Below are positions 1 to 7,912 of a DNA stretch of 64,000 nucleotides, one piece after another. The notes beneath the pieces are model-generated. The model was not told where the DNA came from. It did not search any database and saw only the letters and a program-made list of their open reading frames with translations. Where the stretch lies: NCBI GenBank assembly GCA_965220715.1, contig OZ244843.1, forward strand, positions 1,426,001 through 1,490,000, written 5' to 3'. The stretch is from Bin5 sp965220715. Lineage in GTDB: Bacteria; Chloroflexota; Anaerolineae; Caldilineales; Caldilineaceae. The number at the start of each line of letters is the position of its first letter. The stretch's first letter is position 1. The translations under genes were made by a program, and so were the position numbers.

Positions 1-1
1 C

Positions 2-970
2 ACACTGCTCAACCGCGCCACCATGTTCTTCTTCGACGGCGCCGGCGACTATCCGTCAGTCGACCGCGTATGGGATCTCTGCGCCCGGCATCGGATCACC
101 CTTCTGGGACTCTCGCCAATGCTGGTGCGGACGCTGATGCCCCACGGCGCTGATTTCGTGACTCGACATGATCTGTCGCGGCTGCGGGCAGTCGGTGCCA
201 CCGGAAGCCCCTGGGGACCTTCCAGTTGGCGCTGGGTGTTCGAGAATGTGCTCGATAGCCGCAAGCCGATCCTCAACTATACCGGCGGCACAGAGATAAG
301 CGGCGGCATTCTGGCCGGTAGCTTTTTCACACCGCTCAAACCGGCAGCCTTTGGCGGGCCAATTCCGGGTATGGACGCCGATGTCGTCGATGAGTTCGGC
401 AACCCCGTGCGCGGGGAGGTGGGCGACCTGATTGTCCGTCAGCCATGGATCGGAATGACGCGCGGCTTCTGGGGCGACAACGAGCGCTATCTGGATTCCT
501 ACTGGCGCCGTTTTGATGGCGTATGGGTACACGGCGATTTCTGTGCCATCGACGAGGACGGCATGTGGTACATCCTGGGGCGCAGCGACGACACCATCAA
601 CATCGCCGGCAAGCGGCTCGGGCCGGCTGAAGTCGAAACGCTGGTCAATGCCCATCCCGACGTCACCGAATCCGCTGCTGTGGCCGTACCCCACCCCTTG
701 AAGGACAACGACGTAGTCGTGTTCGCCGTCCTCAAACCGGGCGTCGTCGCCAGTGAAACCTTACGCACCGCCCTGCAAGAACGCATCACCACCGAATTGG
801 GCCGTCCACTCAGGCCCAAAGAGGTCAGATTCTGCGCCGCGCTCCCCAAAACGCGCAACGCCAAAGTAATGCACCGCGTCATCCGGGCCGCTTACCTGGG
901 CATAGACCCGGGCGACATCAGCGCCTTGGAAGATTCGGCGACCATGCAGGCGATCCAGCAGTCGGCATGA
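2..970 (+). CDS. Acyl-CoA/acetyl-CoA synthetase (AMP-forming), 5' truncated
   Basis: This is the C-terminal part of an adenylate-forming acyl-CoA ligase, which activates a carboxylate with ATP and transfers it to CoA. The reading frame is open to the window edge, so the N-terminal half lies outside. Visible family motifs are the YTGGTEIS segment of the AMP-binding core, the hinge region around VHGDFCAIDEDGMWYILGRSDD, the GKRLGPAEVE segment and PKTRNAKVMHR near the C-terminus, whose lysine is the usual catalytic one. The WRRFDGVWVHGD spacing resembles acetyl/propionyl-CoA synthetases. The stop overlaps the next start (ATGA), so the two genes are probably co-transcribed. The substrate cannot be told from the sequence. 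Confidence 0.88.
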   Translation, partial: TLLNRATMFFFDGAGDYPSVDRVWDLCARHRITLLGLSPMLVRTLMPHGADFVTRHDLSRLRAVGATGSPWGPSSWRWVFENVLDSRKPILNYTGGTEISGGILAGSFFTPLKPAAFGGPIPGMDADVVDEFGNPVRGEVGDLIVRQPWIGMTRGFWGDNERYLDSYWRRFDGVWVHGDFCAIDEDGMWYILGRSDDTINIAGKRLGPAEVETLVNAHPDVTESAAVAVPHPLKDNDVVVFAVLKPGVVASETLRTALQERITTELGRPLRPKEVRFCAALPKTRNAKVMHRVIRAAYLGIDPGDISALEDSATMQAIQQSA

Positions 971-2886
971 ACCTCATCACCCTCGAAAACGTCTCCAAGC
1001 AGTTCTCCGAACGGCTCTTGCTGGACGCTGTCTCGATCTCCATCAATACCGGCGAACGCATCGGCCTGATCGGCCTCAACGGCAGCGGGAAGACCACCCT
1101 CCTGCGCATTATCGCCGGCCTGGAAGTGCCCGACAGCGGCCAGGTCACCGTCTGGGGTGGTGTGCGCGTCGAGATGGTGCAACAGGATCCGCAGTTGGAC
1201 GAGCGCGCAACCGTCCTCGAGCAACTCTTCCGCAGCAGCTCTCCACAAATGTGCCTTCTGCGGGAATACGAGAGCGCCAACCAACGACTCGAACAGGAAC
1301 CGACAAATCAGGCCCTGCAGAAGCGCCTGCTGGAACTCTCTGAAGAAATGGAGCGCAGCGACGGTTGGGCCGCATCCGCCAACGCTAAATCAATCCTCAC
1401 AAGGTTGGGTATCAGCAACTTCGACGCTCGCATCGGAACCCTCAGCGGCGGGCAGCGCAAACGCGTGGCCCTGGCCCGGGCCTTGATCGACCGGGCCGAC
1501 CTGCTGATCTTTGATGAACCGACCAACCATATCGATATCGAGACGATCGAATGGCTGGAGAAATACCTCACGACTTCGCCCGGCGCCTTGCTGATGGTCA
1601 CCCATGACCGCCATTTCCTCGACCGCGTGGTCGATCGCGTCGTCGAACTGGACCGGCGGCAACTCGTCTCCTATACGGGCAACTACAGCCGCTACCTGGA
1701 GCTGCGCCTACTGCGCCACGAACGCCTGGCCTCTGAGGAGCGGCAACGCCAGAAGCTCCTCAAACGTGAATTGGATTGGATCCGGCGGACGCCGATGGCC
1801 CGGGGCACCAAGCAAAAGGCGCGCAAACAGCGCGCCGCCGAACTCCAGCGCATTCACTACGATTCCGACACCGATCGTGTGGTGATGGCCCTGGCCACCC
1901 GCCGGCTGGGCAAGACCGTCCTCACAGCGAAAGGTCTGACAAAATTCTACGCCGGTACACCCGCAGTAGACCGGGTTGACTTTTCGCTCGAGCCGGGCGA
2001 TCGCATCGGCCTCCTTGGCCCGAACGGCGCCGGTAAGAGTACCTTTCTCGACATGCTGGCCAATAAAGTCGAGGTCGACGCGGGGCAGATAAACTGGGGT
2101 GAAACGGTGCGGCTCGGTTACTACGACCAACAGTCGCGCGAACTGAACGACTCGCAGCGTCTGATCGAGTTCATCGAGGAGGAAGCGCCGCTGATCCAGG
2201 CGCGCGACGGCAGCCGCGTGGAGGCCGCCCAGATGATGGAGTGGTTTCTCTTTGCGCGCAACATGCAATGGGGACGCATTGGCAGCCTCAGCGGGGGTGA
2301 ACGGCGCCGCCTCTATCTCCTGCGCACCCTGATCCACCAGCCGAACGTGCTTCTGCTGGACGAGCCGACGAACGATCTTGACGTGCAGACACTGACCGTG
2401 CTAGAGGAGTTTCTGGACGCGTTCAGCGGCTGCCTGATCGTTGCCAGCCACGACCGTTATTTTCTCGACCGCACCGTTGATTTCATCCTGCCCTTCGAGG
2501 ACGGACGCCTGGGCAAACGCTACCCCGCCCCCTACGCGACATTTCGGCGGCTTCGCAGCCAGGAAAAGGAGGCCGGTCGGGTCGTTCATCCACGAGATGC
2601 CTCAGCGGCGGGTCGTCCTGAAGCGAATGGACAGGGGGCGGCGCGGCCGCGTCCGGCCGGGACAGACAAGAAGCTGACCTGGAAGGAAAACCAGGAGTTG
2701 GCAAACCTGGAATCGGAGATTGCCGGCTGGGAAGAGGAGCAGGCGCAACTACAACATCGGATCAACGACAGCGGCAACGACTACCAGACATTGCAGAGCC
2801 TGTCATCCAGACTGACAGCCGTCGAGTCGTTACTGGAGTCGGCCTTCAATCGTTGGGCGGAGTTGTCCGAGCGCCAGGAAGCCTGA
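967..2886 (+). CDS. uup: ABC-F family ATPase, Uup-like
   Basis: A soluble protein with two ABC ATPase domains and no membrane segments, 639 residues. Domain 1 has Walker A GLNGSGKT (residues 36-43), signature LSGGQRKR and Walker B LLIFDEP. The linker between the domains is basic and arginine-rich. Domain 2 has GPNGAGKS, LSGGERRR and LLLDEP. The C-terminal ~70 residues (LTWKENQEL onward) look like the coiled coil of Uup. ABC-F proteins act on the ribosome or, for Uup, on branched DNA intermediates and translation quality control. The gene overlaps the preceding ligase stop by 4 bp. Uup rather than EttA is chosen because of the C-terminal coiled coil; the exact role is inferred. Confidence 0.93.
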   Translation: MNLITLENVSKQFSERLLLDAVSISINTGERIGLIGLNGSGKTTLLRIIAGLEVPDSGQVTVWGGVRVEMVQQDPQLDERATVLEQLFRSSSPQMCLLREYESANQRLEQEPTNQALQKRLLELSEEMERSDGWAASANAKSILTRLGISNFDARIGTLSGGQRKRVALARALIDRADLLIFDEPTNHIDIETIEWLEKYLTTSPGALLMVTHDRHFLDRVVDRVVELDRRQLVSYTGNYSRYLELRLLRHERLASEERQRQKLLKRELDWIRRTPMARGTKQKARKQRAAELQRIHYDSDTDRVVMALATRRLGKTVLTAKGLTKFYAGTPAVDRVDFSLEPGDRIGLLGPNGAGKSTFLDMLANKVEVDAGQINWGETVRLGYYDQQSRELNDSQRLIEFIEEEAPLIQARDGSRVEAAQMMEWFLFARNMQWGRIGSLSGGERRRLYLLRTLIHQPNVLLLDEPTNDLDVQTLTVLEEFLDAFSGCLIVASHDRYFLDRTVDFILPFEDGRLGKRYPAPYATFRRLRSQEKEAGRVVHPRDASAAGRPEANGQGAARPRPAGTDKKLTWKENQELANLESEIAGWEEEQAQLQHRINDSGNDYQTLQSLSSRLTAVESLLESAFNRWAELSERQEA

Positions 2887-2930
2887 AACCCGGCGCCGCC
2901 TACTGGACACCGAAAACAAGCTGCCAGGAG

Positions 2931-5900
2931 CTACTTGAACTGCCGGCGCAGAGCCTCGAGCGACTCTTCATCGAAAAAATACTCGAAGTGATGGCAGCCG
3001 ATAACATCCACCTGCAGGCCGGGCCAGTTGCCGCCCCGCACAGCCCGCGCCGACGCCACTCCAACCAGCAGGTCGTTCGGCCCCAGAAATTGGTCCAACC
3101 CCTTATCCAGTATGCGCGTCAACTCCGTCTTGGAGAAGAGCTTGCGCCAATTCACCGGGCCGTCCATCTCGGAATTTATGCCGATCTGGATATAGTACTT
3201 CACATCCACCTCATTGCGCGGGTCATTGAGCTTTTCATACAACTCTGCGCTGGGCGCCAGATCGCGCACGCCGGTGGTCAGATTGGCGATCCCAATCACC
3301 AGAAGCTGGGCCAGGAGCTCATAATCCATCAGCCCTGCCTGATTGAGTATAATGGTTGCCAGCCAGGGAATGAGCCGGTGCGATTCGGCCAGCGCGGTGC
3401 CTGTGTTGTGGGCGCCGACCATGAAGACCCGCTCCACAAACTGGTGCCCGCTCTCCATCTCGACGCAGACGCGGGCCACCTGTGTCCCCATACTGTGGCA
3501 GAAAATATCGAGCGGCGGACCTGTGTCAGTACCAAATCCGAGACGGCGCAACTGCGCCGTCATCAGCAGACCGCTCTCGCGGATGCTGGTGTTGATCGTC
3601 TCATAGTCGAACGCCAACGCCAGGTCGTATTCATCCAACTCCATCAGAAGTGGCAGTGCCCTCTGGACCATCTTCTCAGTGCTGCTGCCGAAGCCGTGGG
3701 TGATGAGCAGAGCACGACGCGCCTGCGCCACGTCCCGCGGCGTCACCTTCGAATAAACCGGGACGCCGTCCGCCTCGCAGCTGACTTGGCGCACCCCAAG
3801 ATCCGGCGGGAGTTTTTGATAGAATAGCTTGTAGAAGAGCACGCGCACGGCATGTTTCGCATCTCGGACCGGCAGTCCCACTTCGGCGTCCTCGTCGCTG
3901 GATGCCGGGTCCTTGCGCGTCGCGGCCTCAGCCATCTGCCACTCTTCCTGGAGATATTTGATCAGCCGCCGGAACATCCCTCTCTTGACCCTGCCGGGCT
4001 CTCCTTCAACCGCAGCCTCATCCCCTGCGCTCGATTCTGACCTTTGCCAGGCGCCCGAAGTACCGGGCTTTGCAACCGCCGAATCGGGGATTGGCAGGTG
4101 AGTGATCTCCACCGCCATGCGCCTTTTGTTGCCATACTGGGACAGGGTCTGGGCGTCGGTTGGATGGCCAACCATGTAGTAGTACTCGCCGTCAAAAGCG
4201 ACCGCCACAATCCCCTCAATGTCCGGGTCATTTTCCACGCTCAGCGCAATGCGCAGCGGCGACTCGGCGCTGATCGTCGAAAGCTGTTCCGCTGACGTGT
4301 CCAGTACCAGCACACCGGGCGATGCGCCGGCGGCTCCGGCGTTGTGCGAGAAGGAGAGCGGCTGGAAGAATGGGGCGGCTTCCGGACTGTTCAGCCCCGG
4401 CGGCAACGAAATCGGATCATTCGCATCCCAGGCGAAGTGGCTCAGACTGCTGACAACCAACAGGCCTCCCAAACCCGCCGGTTTCTCCACCGTAATATCC
4501 AGGTCCGTTCCCACATTGATCCTGCTCTGCCCTTCCTGCAGAAAGCATTCCTCCTGTTTTCTCAGGGCCGTAACCGCTACCTGCTTTGTAATCCAGCGAT
4601 CATGCGTATCGTCCCGTTGAACCGTCAGATTGCGGACGCGGGGGCCGTCGTAACGGATGCCGTTCATCAGTTCGGCCAGGGGGCCAAAGGCCCGCGTCTC
4701 TTCGGTCCCACCTGGTTCGTTCAGATTCGGCATCTCCAGCACGTCGAAGGAAGTGGGAACGCGCGTGGCGAAGACTTTGAGGATCTCCGTTGCGAATTCG
4801 GCGCCAGTGTCCTCCACGACCGGTTCGATGTTGTTGACGAAAAACTCCTTGCCCGGCGCCACGAGCTGATAGGGCGCCCGCTCTGGGTAGATGCGTCGGA
4901 TGCCGAAATGGGAGGACAGGGCGAAGACGGTCACGTAGAGATTTTCGGCGCTGTTGTTCCGAACCGTGACCCAGAGTTTTCGCCCCGGCGGCAGCACCCC
5001 ATCCTGGGTCAAAGATTCGCCGTCCTTGGGAGTGGTAAAGCTGGCCCGTGTGTAGGTCTGGACTTCGACACTCAGCGCCTCTTCCATCAGCGCCATCGGC
5101 GCGGGATTGAGCAGAGTGCGCACATTGTTGAAGGTCGCAAGATGATGCAGATACTCAGCCGTCTTTGCCGCGCCCGCCTGCGTGCGAGGCGGGGTGTCGT
5201 GGACGATCTGGACGCCGCTGCCGTCCTGGATGACGTAGGCGTCGTTGTCGACGGCGACATGAAAGCGGGTGAAACTGTCCGATGTACTCCTTCCGACCGC
5301 GCGCAGGAAAGGGGAGGAGGGGGCTGTGGTCAACTCCGCCAGCAGAAATGGATCGGCGCTGGTTACCTCGTACATCAGCCTTTGGTAGCCGTAGGCTGTC
5401 ACCTTCGCCCTGGCAGGCAGCCTGAAATCGGTGGGGCGTACACCCTTGACCAAGGCGTAGGACGAATCAACTCTGGATTCGAACACCTCGCCGCTGCCAA
5501 GTCCGCGACCCTCCAGGGTACCGCTGCCGGCCGGAAACAGTTCCACCTGGCTGCCCGGTGTGAGCCCGATTGCCGCGCCGCCGCCGATGCGGATGATTAC
5601 GTCGTTTCCCGCGTCCCCCCCCTCGCTGGCATCAATGACATTCAGATAGGAGCCGGCGTGGGGAGAAAGATCACCGAAGACGGCGCGGTTGCCGGGGCCC
5701 TCCAATTGGGGGATCTGCCGGGCGTAGACACTGTGGACCTGGGTCTGCACCGCGTCGTGGACCTCCCGCCAGCTCATCTGCGGGTGCAACTCCTGCAGCT
5801 TTTGCAGCAGGAAAAAGCTCATCGCCCCATACCAGGCGCCGTTGGTCGGCGAGCGGTACTCGTGGCTCATCTCCTCATCGCGGCAACCGGCCAGCAGCAC

Positions 5901-6518
5901 GTGGCCGCTGCCGAGCTTCCCTGACCAGTGGCGACTGGCTACCGGTTTCGTGCCGTTGATTTCGGGCAAAACTGTGTCGGCAGGGCGGCCGCGGCGGTCG
6001 GCGGCGGTCCGGCGCACGGGGACAAGCGCGCGCGTGCCCGAACCGGCGTGGCAGCAGTCCAGCACAACTGTAACGAGCGCGCCCCTCTTCTCAGCCGCAG
6101 CGATGAGCGCAGCCATTTCCTTGTCCAGAATGTCGTAGACCGGTTTGCCGTTTTCGTCCGTTGTGCGGCTGTCGCAGGGCACCAGCGTCTCGTCGTAACC
6201 GTCCGGCTCACTCGGGTCGACAGAGATGGCCTGTGAGCCGTGCCCGCTGTAATGGAAGAAGATTTGGTCGCCGCTGGTAACCTGCTCGATTAACCACCGC
6301 CAGCCGTCGACAATGTTCTGGCGGGAGGGGAGTTTTTCGTCGGGTTCAGCGCCAGTCGATGTCAGCAGCCGGATGTTTTCCGTCGGCACGCCGAGCCGTT
6401 GGGTCAGGAATCCGTAGATCGCCCTGGCATCGTTGGCGCAGCCCCCCAGATCGGAGACTACGCTGCTTCGGTAATGATTGATGCCGACCACCAGAGCAAA
6501 CAACCGCGGAGACAACAT
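2931..6518 (-). CDS. Caspase-like (C14) peptidase fused to a C-terminal alpha/beta hydrolase
   Basis: A 1195-residue cytoplasmic-looking protein with no obvious membrane segment. The N-terminus is a caspase/metacaspase p20 fold: FALVVGINHY, then the catalytic His93 in HYSGHGSQ and Cys156 in VVLDCCHAGSG. A middle region (about 260-700) contains beta-rich segments, including one like DUF4384 (LWVTVRNNSAENLYVTVFAL). The last ~260 residues (936 onward) form a lipase/PGAP1-like hydrolase: oxyanion segment THGFGSS, nucleophile elbow FCHSMGT (Ser1009), a candidate Asp1149 in GPNDLLV and a candidate His1176/1177 in GCHHFEYF. The ATG at 6518 is preferred because AAGGA lies 6 nt upstream; an in-frame TTG at 6524 is an alternative. 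Substrate and activation signal are unknown. Confidence 0.87.
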   Translation of the reverse strand: MLSPRLFALVVGINHYRSSVVSDLGGCANDARAIYGFLTQRLGVPTENIRLLTSTGAEPDEKLPSRQNIVDGWRWLIEQVTSGDQIFFHYSGHGSQAISVDPSEPDGYDETLVPCDSRTTDENGKPVYDILDKEMAALIAAAEKRGALVTVVLDCCHAGSGTRALVPVRRTAADRRGRPADTVLPEINGTKPVASRHWSGKLGSGHVLLAGCRDEEMSHEYRSPTNGAWYGAMSFFLLQKLQELHPQMSWREVHDAVQTQVHSVYARQIPQLEGPGNRAVFGDLSPHAGSYLNVIDASEGGDAGNDVIIRIGGGAAIGLTPGSQVELFPAGSGTLEGRGLGSGEVFESRVDSSYALVKGVRPTDFRLPARAKVTAYGYQRLMYEVTSADPFLLAELTTAPSSPFLRAVGRSTSDSFTRFHVAVDNDAYVIQDGSGVQIVHDTPPRTQAGAAKTAEYLHHLATFNNVRTLLNPAPMALMEEALSVEVQTYTRASFTTPKDGESLTQDGVLPPGRKLWVTVRNNSAENLYVTVFALSSHFGIRRIYPERAPYQLVAPGKEFFVNNIEPVVEDTGAEFATEILKVFATRVPTSFDVLEMPNLNEPGGTEETRAFGPLAELMNGIRYDGPRVRNLTVQRDDTHDRWITKQVAVTALRKQEECFLQEGQSRINVGTDLDITVEKPAGLGGLLVVSSLSHFAWDANDPISLPPGLNSPEAAPFFQPLSFSHNAGAAGASPGVLVLDTSAEQLSTISAESPLRIALSVENDPDIEGIVAVAFDGEYYYMVGHPTDAQTLSQYGNKRRMAVEITHLPIPDSAVAKPGTSGAWQRSESSAGDEAAVEGEPGRVKRGMFRRLIKYLQEEWQMAEAATRKDPASSDEDAEVGLPVRDAKHAVRVLFYKLFYQKLPPDLGVRQVSCEADGVPVYSKVTPRDVAQARRALLITHGFGSSTEKMVQRALPLLMELDEYDLALAFDYETINTSIRESGLLMTAQLRRLGFGTDTGPPLDIFCHSMGTQVARVCVEMESGHQFVERVFMVGAHNTGTALAESHRLIPWLATIILNQAGLMDYELLAQLLVIGIANLTTGVRDLAPSAELYEKLNDPRNEVDVKYYIQIGINSEMDGPVNWRKLFSKTELTRILDKGLDQFLGPNDLLVGVASARAVRGGNWPGLQVDVIGCHHFEYFFDEESLEALRRQFK

Positions 6519-6923
6519 TGGCAATCCTTACAGACAAGTGAGATGCGCTTTCACTTCGCGAAATGAGAGCGGACAGTTTATGGGAAATAGGGCGATCATA
6601 GCACATTGGCGACACAATGAATAACTGGAATTTGCAAGCGATTCCCACTCCGGCCATCAGTGGAACGGAACACAATCCGAATATTTTGAGCGGCCTGGAT
6701 TTCGGTGAAATACCTGGCTAGTGGGGAGATTCGGTGCGCCTGCCGATCTTATTGGGCTTTCAGAGAATGCTTTCTATCATCGGAGGGGATTCCCGGAATG
6801 TCCGGGCGGAGATGCTTCTTGTAGCTGTTCGTTCGAACGGTTCCGATCAAGGTGATTCTTGTCTGAGGCGCCTTCAATGCTGCCATCTTCCTCTTGCGTT
6901 GCAATTCTCGGCCAGGTCTCTCC
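6519..6923. other. Intergenic, no gene recognised
   Basis: About 400 bp between the caspase-fusion start and the end of the retropepsin gene. It is noticeably more A+T-rich than the surrounding genes. A TATGATC motif near 6595-6601 (minus strand) could be a -10 box for the caspase gene, but I find no convincing -35. The short reading frames here lack ribosome sites and recognisable domains. Confidence 0.4.
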
Positions 6924-7319
6924 TCATTCAACTTGCACTTCCGTAATGCCCGCAATTCCATTCAAAGTCACAACCAACTGATTGAGAATGTCTCGGCCTA
7001 AGAGGGGTTCACTTCCATTTGCTGTTGCCGCGGCTGAGATTGAATGAATCGTATCTTCTCCTATCCGAATCCTCACTGTGTATCGATCAAGCCTCTGTAT
7101 ACCTCCTGCCGTGCCGCGCAACAGAACTGTGTCTTCATATTCTGCACCGACTGCCATCAAAATATCATTAGGAAGCATCGTTCCATCCGCACCCGAGTCG
7201 GCGAAAGCTAGTACGGTCACTGGCGACCTGTTAGGAGCATATCCATCGACGGAAATCGAAATAAAAGGGGCGGACGGATCGTACGATTTGTCACAAGCAA
7301 AGGAAAGGACGCGACTCAT
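6924..7319 (-). CDS. Retropepsin-like (clan AA) aspartic protease
   Basis: A 131-residue single-domain aspartic protease of the retroviral/DDI1 type, which works as a homodimer in known families. The catalytic segment is FADSGADGTMLP; the D-S/T-G-A motif is intact. The C-terminal flap and psi-loop signature LLGRDILNQLVVTLNG is also present. The size is that of a single retropepsin lobe. The start overlaps the stop of the upstream gene by 4 bp (ATGA), so the pair is translationally coupled. The local base composition is lower in G+C than the neighbouring VWA gene, consistent with transfer. The substrate is unknown; the DUF5678-like partner is the obvious first candidate, by inference only. Confidence 0.82.
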   Translation of the reverse strand: MSRVLSFACDKSYDPSAPFISISVDGYAPNRSPVTVLAFADSGADGTMLPNDILMAVGAEYEDTVLLRGTAGGIQRLDRYTVRIRIGEDTIHSISAAATANGSEPLLGRDILNQLVVTLNGIAGITEVQVE

Positions 7320-7705
7320 GTTGGCGTCTCAATTCGTGGATGACGTATTCGAAGTTGCCTTTCGGGAACGTATTCGACTTTTCTGCGCAAAACCACTTTA
7401 CCAGGATATTGTGTACGTATTCGTTGCAGGAGTGAAACTGGATCATGATCATGATCAACCAATTGACCTTCACAAATGGCCACATATTGACCCAAATAGG
7501 TCATTACAAGCTCAGCGTGTAAGGCTCCGTATGTCTCTACATTCTGGTTCATAACTGATCGGTTCGGATCAACCGGGAATGGCGAAAATGTGTGGGTGAT
7601 TGTCTCCAGCAATACGTCCGCAATGTCGCGTTGTGTTGTCACGGCTAGTTTTTCAACCTGCTCGTAAATGTCATCCGGGACACTCAGTACAACCTGTGTG
7701 CTCAT
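7316..7705 (-). CDS. Ribbon-helix-helix/DUF5678-like protein, partner of the retropepsin
   Basis: 129 residues with two parts. Residues 1-35 (STQVVLSVPDDIYEQVEKLA...) have the beta-strand plus two-helix pattern of CopG/VapB-like ribbon-helix-helix proteins. The C-terminal part (YLGQYVAICEGQLVDHDHD, then QYPGKVVLRRKVE) matches the pattern I know from DUF5678, a small domain with an invariant 'GQYVA..G..V' segment. The stop codon overlaps the retropepsin start. The layout of a small RHH-like protein followed by a toxic enzyme resembles an antitoxin-toxin operon, but no toxicity can be inferred from sequence alone. AAGGAA lies upstream of the ATG. Confidence 0.7.
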   Translation of the reverse strand: MSTQVVLSVPDDIYEQVEKLAVTTQRDIADVLLETITHTFSPFPVDPNRSVMNQNVETYGALHAELVMTYLGQYVAICEGQLVDHDHDPVSLLQRIRTQYPGKVVLRRKVEYVPERQLRIRHPRIETPT

Positions 7706-7747
7706 TATACCCTATTCCTTTCAAAAAATGGCGTCTATCAGTTGGAC

Positions 7748-7883
7748 CTCATGTTACGCAGTCGTTGACGACGAGAGTGAAATCGGGTTTGGATGCGAAA
7801 CAGGAACGGAAACCTCTTTGACCTGTATTCGAACTGTCTGCTGAGATCCTGAGCGTTTTTTTGCCCCAACTGCGTAACATGAG
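7748..7883. repeat. Perfect 15-bp inverted repeats bounding 136 bp
   Basis: CTCATGTTACGCAGT at 7748-7762 is repeated as ACTGCGTAACATGAG at 7869-7883. The 106 bp between them hold no gene but include a run of seven T at 7857-7863. It lies between the DUF5678-like start and the VWA gene stop. It could be a small mobile element or the stem of a long hairpin. No target-site duplication is visible outside the arms. Confidence 0.6.
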
Positions 7884-7912
7884 CTTGTCACTCTGCCCCG
7901 GCCCGGCCACCC

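Noticed and set aside
4344..5924. A 526-codon plus-strand reading frame
   Set aside because: It is antisense to the caspase/hydrolase gene, has no ribosome site and a composition (Arg/Gly/His-rich) typical of a reverse-strand shadow in high-GC DNA.
6749..6961. A 70-codon minus-strand frame overlapping the retropepsin 3' end
   Set aside because: Basic and without a recognisable domain; no clear ribosome site. It could be a real small gene, but support is insufficient.
7748..7883. The inverted repeats as an integron attC site
   Set aside because: The core sequences do not match RYYYAAC and GTTRRRY, and no integrase is nearby.
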